A stretch of 64,000 bases of DNA from Neofusicoccum parvum. Taxonomy: Eukaryota > Ascomycota > Dothideomycetes > Botryosphaeriales > Botryosphaeriaceae. The translations under genes and the position numbers were made by a program. The DNA lies in contig CP087213.1 in assembly GCA_020912385.1 (NCBI GenBank), forward strand, positions 496,001 through 560,000, in the 5' to 3' direction. The notes beneath the pieces are model-generated. The model worked only from the letters and a program-made list of their open reading frames with translations. It did no database searches and was not told where the DNA came from. Positions 1 to 10,600 of this stretch are shown here, piece by piece. Numbering within the stretch: position 1 is the stretch's first letter; the number at the start of each line of letters is the position of its first letter.

Positions 1-429
1 TGCTCGTTTTGAGCAAAGTAAATGATCTCCGTGTTGTTGGGGTGCATGTTCGTGATATTGGAGTGCACATTCGCACGCTCAAAGTTGTCGTCGTGCCTGC
101 CGGCTTCCCCGATTGAGGAAGTGCTGATGGAGCGGGCACGAGGAGCACGGGAATCGCCGCATGGGCGCCAACGTCTGCGGGCCAATTGATGCAGAACGGC
201 GTGAATTGGGCAACCAGGCGCGTGTGGGCAGTGCGAACGGCACCTTGCGGGGTGAAGAATGCATGGGTGGTTGGAGCAGCGGCTGGACGTCGTGGGCGCG
301 GGCATTTCAAAGCTGCTTTGTTCTGGCGTCGCGTGATTGGCTGGCGATGCGACTTGGGGCGCGCCAAGCCAGCGGCGAGGACGTCAAAGTAGATTACGCT
401 GAGGCTCGACACCACCCACCCCCACAACC
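1..429. other. Intergenic, no gene recognised
   Basis: This stretch lies upstream of the complex I 24 kDa gene. Open frames are present on both strands, but none resembles a known family. It probably holds the promoter and 5' leader of the downstream gene. Confidence 0.5.
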
Positions 430-1489
430 ATGGCCTCGAAGCTCAGCCCATTCGCCCTGCGATCGAGTGTCCGCGCCGTGCGGAGGGCACGCCAGCCCCA
501 ATGGCGCGCCTTCACCACCACCCCGCGCGCCCGGAGCGACGCGCTGGCCGTCGTACGTATCCCGCACCCACCGCCCACACCACAGCTTCCGCCACCCACG
601 CCAATGCCATCGCGCTGACCTCGCTCCCGCCTGCAGCACAGAGACACGCCCGAGAACAACCCGTCGATACCCTTCAAGTTCAACGAGCAGAATGAGAAGC
701 TCATCCAGGAGATCCTCGCCCGCTACCCCAGCCAGTACAAGAAGGCCGCCGTCATGCCGCTGCTCGACCTGGGCCAGCGCCAGCACGGCTTCACCAGCAT
801 CAGCGTCATGAACGAGGTTGCCCGTCTGCTCGAGATGCCACCCATGCGCGTCTACGAGGTCGCCACCTTCTACACCATGTACAACCGCGACCCCGTCGGC
901 CGCTTCCACGTCCAGTGCTGCACCACGGTACGTCCGGACACCCGCAAACCGCCTTCTCTGGCACTCCCCGGATGAGCAAGGAAGAATTGGATACTGACGG
1001 ATGTGTTGGCAGACTCCCTGCATGCTCCGGGACAGCGACGGCATCATGAAGGCCATCGAGGAGGAGCTGGGCGTGAGCCACGGCCACACCACCAAGGACG
1101 GCCTCTTCACCTTCACCGAGGTCGAATGCCTGGGCGCCTGCGCCAACGCGCCCATGGTGCAGATCAACGACGACTTCTACGAGGACCTGACGCCCGAGAC
1201 GACCAAGTCGCTCCTCAAGGCCCTGCGCGATGCCGCCAACGCTACGGGCGCCAGCGGCGGCGCCGACGGCCTGGCCACCCCCACCATCCACATCACCGGC
1301 GAGGAGGATGCCCGCATCAAGACTGCCAGCGAGAAGCAGGGCCGCACCTACACCGCGAATGGCGTCAAGATCCCCGCACCGGGCCCGCTCAGCGGAAGGG
1401 ACACGTGCGAGCCAGCAAAGGGCTTGACGTCGTTGACTGGCGAGCCGTGGGGCACTGAGATGTTCAGGAAGGACGGCGTGCTCGACTAA
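430..1489 (+). CDS. nuo24: NADH:ubiquinone oxidoreductase 24 kDa subunit (NDUFV2/NuoE type)
   Basis: This is the peripheral-arm subunit of mitochondrial complex I that carries the N1a [2Fe-2S] cluster. Three exons join in frame: 430-552, 637-927 and 1013-1489, giving 296 residues. Both introns are phase 0, with GTACGT donors. The N-terminus is rich in Arg, Ser and Ala and looks like a mitochondrial presequence. The body carries the thioredoxin-like NuoE fold, including the conserved stretch [13 protein letters not shown]. The four cluster ligands are present as C136-x4-C141, spanning the exon 2/3 junction, and C177-x3-C181 (ECLGAC). The C-terminal tail is proline-rich, as is usual in fungi. 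The ATG was chosen because the presequence follows directly and the HRDTPENNP block joins cleanly at the first intron. Confidence 0.95.
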
Positions 1490-4400
1490 ACAAAACGCTA
1501 TGTACAGTTTGTATTAAAGATTTCAATTGCCATTTCTTTGCGTGAAGGAGGCAGTAAATAGCGCAAGTATCGAGTGTGACTGATAAGAAACCACTGCACA
1601 TGTTGTCCGACGTGCGGTTGAGCGTTGTGTCAAACCTCGGTTCGAATAGATACACGCAATACTGCCGCTGTCAGCTGTGAGTTGGCATGCATTGCGCGCG
1701 CGCCACACGTTCTGGGAGGAAGAGTAGGTCAAAAAGAGAATTGTGAAAATGGAAGCATTCATTGGATAGATTGGTACTCAACCGTTTTCTGTGCAGTATC
1801 ACGGTAGCCTACCCACTCAGCTTCACAATACCCACAAATCCTTCCGTCACGCTTTCAACGCCGGACAGCTGACATTCGTGCTAGAGTTTTGTAGAGGTAT
1901 ATCTAATACTGACTTGGTTTGGCCCCGGTTCGTACATGTGGTTGAGTACCTGGCGCTTAGTACTGCATCCATTATAGGCTAATTACCATGAACTTTTAGC
2001 CGCAATTTTATTCCGACCTCATCTCTTCGCCTTCAATATTGCCTCTAATCTATTCTCAGTCTTCTCATCCTCCGCTGTTTCCTCAAGATATCCCTGGATG
2101 GAAGGAGCATTCTCTGTGTGGGCGTGAGTGATGGTGTTAGGTCCTACGTTCCCGATGCCTAAGCGCGGTCGTCTGCTTGAGGATCGAGCGGCAATCAAGA
2201 GCAAGGAACACCATATCAACGCCGAGAGCACATCTGCAGTTCAGCTCGGCATTCCTAGGCTCACTTAGTAATGCGGGCGTCCAGACCTTCCCCAGACTCC
2301 AGGCACGAGAGTCCCAGATCTCCCAGCCCAGCCATCTGCATCGGTTCTGCTGCCGTTGAAACAACCTACCTTACTCAAGCTTACCTTGCTCGCAGCGCCA
2401 CGCTATTCTTGAAACGAAGCTCTCCACCCGCATAGTTCCTGAAACCGACATGACAGAGTGTTGAAAAGAAGGGTAGTTGGGAAGCTTAAAAAGAAAGAAG
2501 GCGCGCTGCCAAGGAAGGGAAAATCTTCTCGATGTAAGGCTAAAATATGAAGCTTGAATTAAAAAAAGACGAAACGAACCTCGTCAATAAGACACGAATT
2601 ATTAAAGTTAAAGCAGAGCATATGCCGAAGGTTCTTAAAGCTTAAATACCGTAAATACCGAGATTCCGGCGGGTCTGCGAAAGTTTGTTCGGACTTCGAG
2701 TCGTCAGGTGGAGGTGGAAGGAGACGTGGCTTCTTTTGTGGATGGGGCAGATGCGGGGAATACGAGGTGGACTTTGGCGCTCTGCCGTTGTGGTTGAGAG
2801 AGAATTGTTATGGCTTCCTCGTGACTAGTGATGGCAACGGTTAAGCTCTTCACGTAGAGGGCTCTCATGTAGGGCTCTCATGTAGGGCTCTCACGGAGAG
2901 GGCTTACTCAGGCCGGCCTCCTACGACATCGGAAAGCCGAGTGTAGGATAGTCAAAAGGTATTGAATGTTGATACAATTTTACTCTCCAGCAGAAACGCC
3001 AGAATCAATGCTACCTACCACGTCTAATCTTCAGCGATTATGACAATCCCTCGCGTCACGATGCTACCCGCAATTTCCAAGAGAAATGACTTTGCTTCAC
3101 TAAAGACAGGAGCTGGATCAACTACAGCCATTCAATCAGGTGTTCTATCCGTCGGATATGCCGGATGATACTCCGGCTCCACTGCAGGTAGATAATAAGA
3201 CAAGCTAACTTGAATTGACTGAGGGAGTTAAGCGGACATGCAGCCGGAAGGGCATCTCAAAGTAGACACTCATTGGAGGACGCTTTTCTCTGACTTCCGG
3301 GGAAAGAGCGGGTATCATTCTGATACGTGCCATCGCCAGATGTCCCAGCTCTCGGAAGTAAGCCTATGTGCGAGGTCCGAGCAAGCAACTGGGCCGGAGA
3401 CACGGCATGTTCTCGGTGGCAAGGCGGTCTCCTTTTTGGGAGGTTGTATATGTGAGTTGCAATAATATAGTGAGAACAGTCCACCTCGACAACACCTTCC
3501 TCTCTCCGATGCAAAACAGTGCCAAGACGTCCAAGTCTTGCAATCCAGACACTTAAGCATTCGAAGTGGCCTTCCCAAACACGCCCAGACCCCCTATCTT
3601 CCCCACATCGGCTCCAGTCGCCCAATAATCCACCAAGCATTCTCCTTTGCAGCCAATTCCGCACACGCCCGGAAATTTCCGCAGGTATCCCCAGCGCTTC
3701 ATGCGTCGCAGATTTCGGAACAGAAACCGATCTGGACTGGAGATCAAACGTTCCACCCCAACCGTGAGCCGAGAACGCAATGGCATCCGTGCACCTGTCT
3801 TGCACACCTTGCAAGGCATCAAACAGTCGATCTTACGTAGGCATGCGCGTAGACGGCGTACGTCAGCTGAGAGCCCGTCGTCGCAGTCGCTGCCTGCGTG
3901 TGCGCCTGTTTCACGGGGCACAACATGCTCCTCATGCCACTCAAGCCCGCGCCTCCCGTGCTCTTCAGCCAGCCTTACCGGTAGTTGAGGAGCGGGAGTG
4001 CTGGGTGGATGACGCCGGCCGCGTCGGACGGAATTGGGCCGACCGCCCCCGGGAAGGAGATCCCCCATGGACGCAGCAACGGGAAGGAATTCCCGAGCAC
4101 CTCTGCCAGCAGCGCCCTCGTGGGCTCGCAGAAACAACGAGCTCAGCCTGGTCCGTCCCGCAGCGTGCGAGCAGCTTGACCGGCCGCCCGTCGCCGAAAT
4201 ACTCATCGCGAGGCTTTGTGCCGCGGCCCCAGGCTCCCGCGCGGCCAATCATAGCGCCCTGATCTCCGCTTCCGTAATCGCCGCCTCGCCCGCAACCTCG
4301 GCTCATCTCACTCCACCCCAGACTGAAAACCGCAAGGCACAGAGCTCGCGGGGCGCGCGTGGCCTGGCGCGCGGAGCAAAAGGCCAAGCTGCCGAACGCC

Positions 4401-4735
4401 CATCTTTAACTCGACTACCGACGGAGCCAGTCAACGCGCTCCTGACCGCCGCTGTCCTCTCTCCCACTCCCTGATACCACGCCTGACCGCTCCACACCAC
4501 ATCCTCGTGTCCCACCTCGCGCCGTTGCTGTTCCCAAACCCCGCCGTTGCACCATCAGCTCACCGCGCATAGCCGGCGCAACTGCAACGCCCAGCCCCAT
4601 CCCTTCCGTATACACCTCGCACGCACCCACCGCATTCGGGTCGCACGATCAAACGAGGCCGCCCTCCTCCCCTACCCTGCCATCCCTCGCCCGAGGCAAC
4701 CACCGCCGGCCGAACGACCCAGCCCCCCCGCCAAG
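1490..4735. other. Intergenic, no gene recognised
   Basis: The first part (about 1.5-3.2 kb) is mixed in composition and has many stops. AT-rich patches lie near 2.5-2.65 kb and a short triplicated motif at 2857-2903. From about 3.5 kb it becomes GC-rich with long overlapping open frames on both strands. None of these resembles a known protein. The last few hundred bases are pyrimidine-rich and probably form the 5' leader of the cytochrome b5 gene. Confidence 0.5.
2857..2903. repeat. Short tandem repeat, 13-bp unit, about 3 copies
   Basis: The unit AGGGCTCTCATGT occurs twice in direct succession. It is followed by a third, diverged copy ending in CACGG, then AGAGGGC. It lies in a gene-free stretch. 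Confidence 0.7.
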
Positions 4736-5058
4736 ATGTCCGAGAGCTTCAGCGCCAAAGACGTGGCCTCGCACAACACGGTCGAGAACGGGCTGTACAT
4801 CATCATCGACGGGTCGGTCTACTCGCTCGCCTCGTTCGTGGACGAGCACCCGGGCGGCGCCAAGATCCTCAAGCGCGTGGGCGGCAAGGACGCCAGCAAG
4901 CAGTTCTGGAAGGTAAGAAGAGCGCAACTCGCTGCCCCCCTGCCGGACCGGTCGGGCCAGGCTGACAGGGAGAGCAACAGTACCACAATGAGGGCGTGCT
5001 GAAGAAGTACGCGCCGAAGCTCAAGGTCGGGACGGTCAAGGAGGAGGCGAAGCTATGA
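4736..5058 (+). CDS. Small soluble cytochrome b5-like heme protein
   Basis: Two exons (4736-4912 and 4981-5058) encode 84 residues. The 68-nt intron has a GTAAGA donor and a CTGAC branch point. The protein is essentially one cytochrome b5 heme-binding domain. The first axial ligand is His38 in the HPGG motif, and the second is His61 in YHN just after the splice junction. There is no C-terminal membrane anchor, so this is a soluble member rather than the microsomal b5. Such proteins pass single electrons to oxygenases or desaturases, but the partner cannot be told from the sequence. The gene stands alone, with no functional link to its neighbours visible. Confidence 0.9.
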
Positions 5059-6177
5059 GAGGCGGCCAGGGGCGAGCGTGTACATACATACAGACACTAT
5101 TATTACCCGGTTGCCGGGAGAAGGAGACGAGAGAAAGATTTCATTGGGAAGCGTTCAGAGTCGGCCCTCGTGTTCCGGGCCCCCGCCGATGACGATGCAA
5201 CGCAGCATAAATGTAGATCTTATTTGCCCAGACTCGCATGCTTCTGTTTTCCTTCCCTTTCTCCTTTCTTCACGGGGAGGGGGGGAAGATCCGTCTACGT
5301 CATATACGAGCCCTACGAGATCTGCGAGGTGACCCTTATCCGAAGCACGCGCGCGCCCTGCGGATCATGGGCCCTTGACTCGAGATCCCTCGCTCTCACG
5401 GGGTTACCGATCTCAGATATGGAATGCACTCCACATGTATCCTCCACGTTTATGGTTACTGGGCAGGCAGCAGCAGCTGCTACTGCTGATCGCCGATCTC
5501 GTGAGAAATGTCGTCATTTGCACCAAGCATTCATACTAACGCATGTTTATAATCTGTTTATTTTAGGCTCTCGAAGGCTTTTCTGTATGCTGTGCCGATA
5601 CTTCTTCGCCCAGGAAAAGGACACCTGGAAGTAAGAACGATGGGATGGTGCAGCAGCCTAATTTCCGACAAGTTGGTATCTGGTAGAGTTACAAGAATAC
5701 ACTTTGTGGAAGGAACCACGACGATGTTGGTTTTTCGTGTGCCGGTGACGTGCAATTCGCAACGGTAAAGACAACCTGGCAACTATCCTACCCACCCACC
5801 AGCCCATGACAAAGAAAGCAGTTTAATCCCATGGTGAAAAGACACGCCCAACCCACACGCTATCCCAGCGCTGAAGGGGGAAAACGCCAGTCCGAATGCA
5901 ACCTTATCCCGAGACATGCAGTTGTTAACGAAAGAGAAAATGGAAAAACACAGCAAATGACCGAAAAACATGACAACGCCGAATCCTCGTTCGGAGAAGA
6001 AATGACAGACCCTCGCTTGATAGACGCCGAAACCCCATTTGCACCGGTTCTTTTTGAAGCAAGTGTTAACAATGAAAAAGACGAAATCCTGGTCAGTCGC
6101 CCGCCAAGAATGGACCCAAGCTCGCGCCTAGAAGTGCCACATGTGAAACGCAACAGAGACGTCGACCTCTTCAAAGA
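5059..6177. other. Intergenic between cytochrome b5 and pac2, no gene recognised
   Basis: The two genes converge here. The stretch presumably holds both 3' UTRs. Open frames are short or lack family resemblance; the frame around 5860-6430 is antisense to the 3' end of pac2. Confidence 0.5.
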
Positions 6178-7649
6178 TCATCTGACCATGAAAGCCTTGT
6201 CGAGACTTCTTAATGCTTTGGAGTCCTCGCCGTATCCGGCATTCCGCTCCTTGACATGCTGCAGTTGGCTGTTGGGGCTGCGGCTACCGTGGCGGCTGGT
6301 TGCGCTTGCGTCACTCTTGTTCTCCGTCGAGTCCGCCGTGCCATTGACAAGCGCGTGGATGCTTGGGAATGTCTTGGCTTGGGGCGGTGCACTGCCATTC
6401 GTCTCGGCCGCAGCGGGTTGCGGCTGAGACTCTGACGAAGTGGGTCGCTGCGAGTCTGCCTGCCCGTTGGTAGTGGGTACCGAAGCCTGCGGGGTAGCCG
6501 TATTGCCGTTGGTTGTGGGGGCTGAAGGCGTGTTGACAGGTGGAAGCTCCGGACCCGATGTTGCGGGAACTGGGAGAGCTGGCCTTTGCGCATGTGGGGG
6601 CTCAATCTGGGCATACGGATGAGGAGGAAGTCCGGGAGCGGCTGAGGGAGGCCCGCTGTGCGCAGCTTGTTGAACGCGCGGAGAAAGTGTGGGAGCGTGG
6701 TGAGCGGCCGGCGCAAGGTGAGGAGCGTAGCCATGACCATTTGCGATTGGAGGTGGCGGGGGAAGTCCGGGTGGCGGCCTGTCAAACACGGTTCCGGCTG
6801 GGTATCCTGGATGGGGCGGGTAATGCGCATACGGATGGGGCGAATGCGCAATGTAGCCAGCGGGAGGAGCGGCGTAGCCGTAAGGCGAGTAAGGAGGAGT
6901 GCCTTGGGGAGTGGGCGGCCAGCTACCAGGCGGAAGGTGAATCGCATAAGGCGCCATTGGTTGTGCGCTTGCTCGCGCGTATGGGGAGCCGACGTGCGGC
7001 GCTGTTGTGTATGGCGAGCCAGGCATCGGCCCTCTTGTGACGGCGGGAACATTAGACTGCTCGTTCACGGACGATTCGGGGTACATGCCCTTCTGGGGAC
7101 GGATGTGGCGAAGGCCTGAAGGTGGTTAGACAGAAAGACAAGACCAGACGGAAGAAGCTTACTTGGATCTTGCGACGGTTGCATGAGGACGTTCGCGGTG
7201 GGACTGGAGCGTGCGTAGTAGCTGATGAGGTGGAGGTGCTGGCCTTGGGAGGTGGTGATGCTGAAAGACTGCTTCATCAGGCCGTCGGGCTTGTAGCGGT
7301 ATCCGTCTGGTCCATCCTCGTCGGAGCCGTCTTTGGAGCCGCTGTCCGACTTGTTGCTCGACTTCTTCGCGGGAAAGCCGTTTCCTCCGCGCTTGCCCTC
7401 CATCTCGCGGTAGGTCAAGAAGCTCCCCGACACTCTGCTTGCGCTCCACGATTTCCCGTCCGTCCACCTGCGCATGCCGGCTTCCCTCTCGTCCCAGACG
7501 AAGACCGAGCCGGACTTGATCTGCTGGCGCTCCTTCTCGGACAGGCGGCGCTGCACGCGCGGCAGCAGGCCGGTGCGACAGGCCTCGAAGAGGATGATGG
7601 CATCGTTGGGGGTGCGCACGTGGCCGTGATATGTCTCCATGGCGGACAT
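6178..7649 (-). CDS. pac2: Gti1/Pac2 (WOPR) family transcriptional regulator, Pac2 type
   Basis: Two exons on the minus strand (7649-7163 and 7115-6178) encode 474 residues. The N-terminal ~165 residues form the WOPR DNA-binding region, with the conserved blocks TPNDAIILFEACRTGLLPRV, SGSVFVWDEREAG and RRWTDGKSWSASRVSGSFL. The wording of these blocks resembles S. pombe Pac2 more than the Wor1/Ryp1/Sge1 branch. The second WOPR block follows (QSFSITTSQGQHLHLISYY). The splice joins QDPS to LRHIRPQKGMYPE. The C-terminal half is low-complexity, rich in Pro, Tyr, His and Ala, as in many activation regions. The start could be 7649 or the ATG three codons later (METYHGHV). Pac2 proteins control sexual development and stress responses in yeasts; the role here is inferred. 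Confidence 0.9.
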
Positions 7650-10600
7650 GTATCGCGACGGGGCGCTGGGGGAGCCAAAAGGTGGAAAAGAGGAGGAGGA
7701 AGAGACGACGGGAGCCGGGATACAAAGGATATAAAGTTTCGGTTACGCCAGCTGCAGAAACACCGAGCGTTAGCCAAGGCGCGGTGGAAGCGAGCTAGAA
7801 TGGATTTAAGTTGACTCGGAGAACCATAATTAGGGCCAACAATAAGCGCGCGATGGCCGTGCGGTACGGTGTTGGGGCCAAGGCTGGAGCCACGATGTTC
7901 CTCGCGCGGGAGGCAGCGGGTGCGATGAAACAAGTTGGGCGGATTAGAGTTGGAGAGTGACTTACCGGCGCGTTAGGGTTGCGCTGGGCGAGCAGAGGAG
8001 CGGGCGGGCTGGGGCGGTTTTGTTGCAGCGTGGGCTGGGGGGCGGGCGAGCACATGGGCGCGCGGGAAGTCTTGGGCTCCTGGTGTGGTGAGCCAAGGGC
8101 GCGGCCAAGAAGAAGCTGCGAAAGGCGGTGTTGGGAGGGCGCGGGCGGATGAAAAGCTGACTGCGGAAGGCACGGTGGTGCATGGGGAGGAATGTGTCTT
8201 TTCTTAGGCGCGTGGGAATCGTGGGAATGGATCGGCCTTGGCTTGCTTGAAGTGGCGCATTGATGATAGCGAGGGCCGCGGCGTGTGGATCAGCTTTATT
8301 TTAGCTTCGCGGCGTTTCCCTCGCGTCGCGCCTGCGTGCGGCTGGGCTGCGGGCTGCGGGCTGCGGGCTGCTGGGCTGCGGGCTGCTGGGCTGCTGGGCG
8401 GCGGGAGCCTCGCGCCTGGCGCCGTGCGCAGTGCGCAGTGCGCAGCGCCCGCGGGCGGCGGCATCGGGGGTCGCACGCGCTGCGGCGGGAGCTGCTGACG
8501 CTGCTGCTTGGCCGCGTCGCGGTGCTGGGGACCGCGCGGTGGAGCCCGTGGGCGTGCCAGTGCTCAAATTAAGCGTTTCCCTCCTCCAACCCTAACCTAA
8601 CTTTAATTTTCGGCCGTCACCAGTTACCGCAAGCGGCGGCGCGCTTGGAAATGCCGAGCGTCGGCGCTCCCGTATCCAAGCACCCCAAGCCTGCTGGTGC
8701 GGGCGCCAAGCGGCCACCGCGCCAAGCCGCGGCCCTGATGCGCAACAATCTGCTCAGCAGCCCGCGCGATCTGCCAGCTGCGACGTGCGCCGGCTGCCTC
8801 GTCGGCATCCGCGTGTCCTCTGGGCGAGCTGCTGCTTCGGGCGCCGCCAGCCAATGGCCCCCGGGGCAGTCAGCGCGCGGCCGTTCCATGCGCGGCTAGC
8901 CTCCCGCTCGGCTCCACACACAAACGTAAGCTGGCTTGCCGCTATGCTTAATGCTTAGTCGAGCCAGCTTTTCCCCGAAGCCGTAAGCCAGGGAGCCTGC
9001 GCAGGGTGGCAGGATCTCCCAGATCCGCGCCGCTTGGCGCCGCACACACGACAGCGTCGCACGCCCGCCTGAGACGCGCGACGCCTTGGGGCCGGCGGGC
9101 AGCCGCCAGCGACAGCTGCTGCGCGCCCCGTCGTCCCGCAGCGGCCAGCCGACACGAGCTATCTCGCTTCCTGGCGGCAGCCAAGCTCGCCGCTCCTGAG
9201 TCGCATCCTGAGCGGGTCCGGCGGCCTCCTGTGCGAAGGGCCACGTAAGCCCGACGGAGCCTGCCAGCATCTGGAGTGCCGGTCCCCACATCGAGTGGGC
9301 TCGGCAAGCCATCGCTCGCCTCCAGCTCCTCCCTTGCCTGGCGTGCCCCAGCCGCGGGCCCTACTCGCCAAAAGGGGCGCGGTCGACGTTGTGCGAGGCT
9401 TGTGCGGCGTGTCATACGATCCCTTCTCAGCCCGGTGGCGCAAGATAAGGCTTCTAGGTTGCTTAGAGTTGGTTATGCTTAACTCGTCCAGCGGGAGCAG
9501 CGGCACCTCAGCGCTGCGCCCAGCCAGCTGCTCCGCGCCCAGCTCCGCCAACCACGCCCGCGCGCTCGTGTCCGCGCGCCGCTGCCTCGCCGCCGCCGCC
9601 GTCGCCCTCCACGCGCGCTCCGCCAAGCGCACCAGCCTCGGGAACTTGCCGGCCAGCAGCACACTCTATCTCGGATTGTGCGTGTTCTAGAGCAGCGCCG
9701 GCGTCGCGCCGAGAAGGTTGGCCGAGAATTAAGGTAGAAGCCAAGCACGAGGGCTGGCTGCCAAGCGGCGTCAATCAAGCATTGGCAGCCAGGAAGGCCT
9801 CGCGTGATTTTTCCCTCGCGCCGAGCCCCGAGCCAGTCGTATCGCTCTTATTGGGAGGATCTGCCTCCTCGCATCAGCTCGCCGCCGTGGTGCCGGAGCA
9901 CTGCGCTGTTTGGTCGCAGTCCCGCGCGTGGAGGAGGAGGCCTCGCAAGCTCTTTCGCAACGCTTGTCTCAACCCGCCGCTAGCCCTCCTGACGCCCCCA
10001 AGCCGACAAGCCTCAGGCCGAGCGCGTCTTAACCCCGAGCAGCTCCACGCCCGCGCTCGCTTCTCACGAACGCCCCCATCGGCATCCGACCCTGCCAGCT
10101 GCACGCGGTTCCGAACCCGGCAGCCCCGGCACACCTCTGCCGCACCGCAGGCGAGCTGCTCTCTTGCGTCGCCGATGCGGCAGCCCTCCGTGTCTTGTGC
10201 CTCCTGTGCGCCGCTGCCCAGCCCATTAGTCAATTGCAACATTGCACAGCAAGGCGACCACCGGCGCCGGGCCTGATCACGACTTGACTTGCGACAGTGC
10301 CCTTAGACTTCACCTCTGCATGGAACTCTCCGCACAAACTGACTAGCACAGCCTCTGCGCCAAGCCAGCGCCACGGCCTTGTCGATATAACCATAAAACT
10401 TGGTTTGGACGCATCCGCGCCCGTCCGTGGCACATGGCCGGGAGGAAACGCTCTAGCGCCATTACTCGCAGCCCCAAGCGCAAGCTTCTTCTATTGGCAA
10501 GTCGACCGCCGCCAAGCGCAGCGCTGGAAAGGGACGAGTCGACCAGCTGTCTCCGGAAGAGCTGGAAAGGCAATCCACGCAAGCACGGCGTCTCGTAACC

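Noticed and set aside
161..811. 216-codon frame overlapping the complex I gene
   Set aside because: It runs through the exon, first intron and second exon of the 24 kDa subunit in another frame and reads as Arg/Ser/Pro text.
3553..4248. 231-codon minus-strand open frame
   Set aside because: It has no family resemblance, no splice context, and frames overlap on the other strand in a GC-rich stretch.
8590..8600. CCCTAACCTAA, telomere-like string
   Set aside because: Only about two degenerate units; too short to indicate an interstitial telomere.
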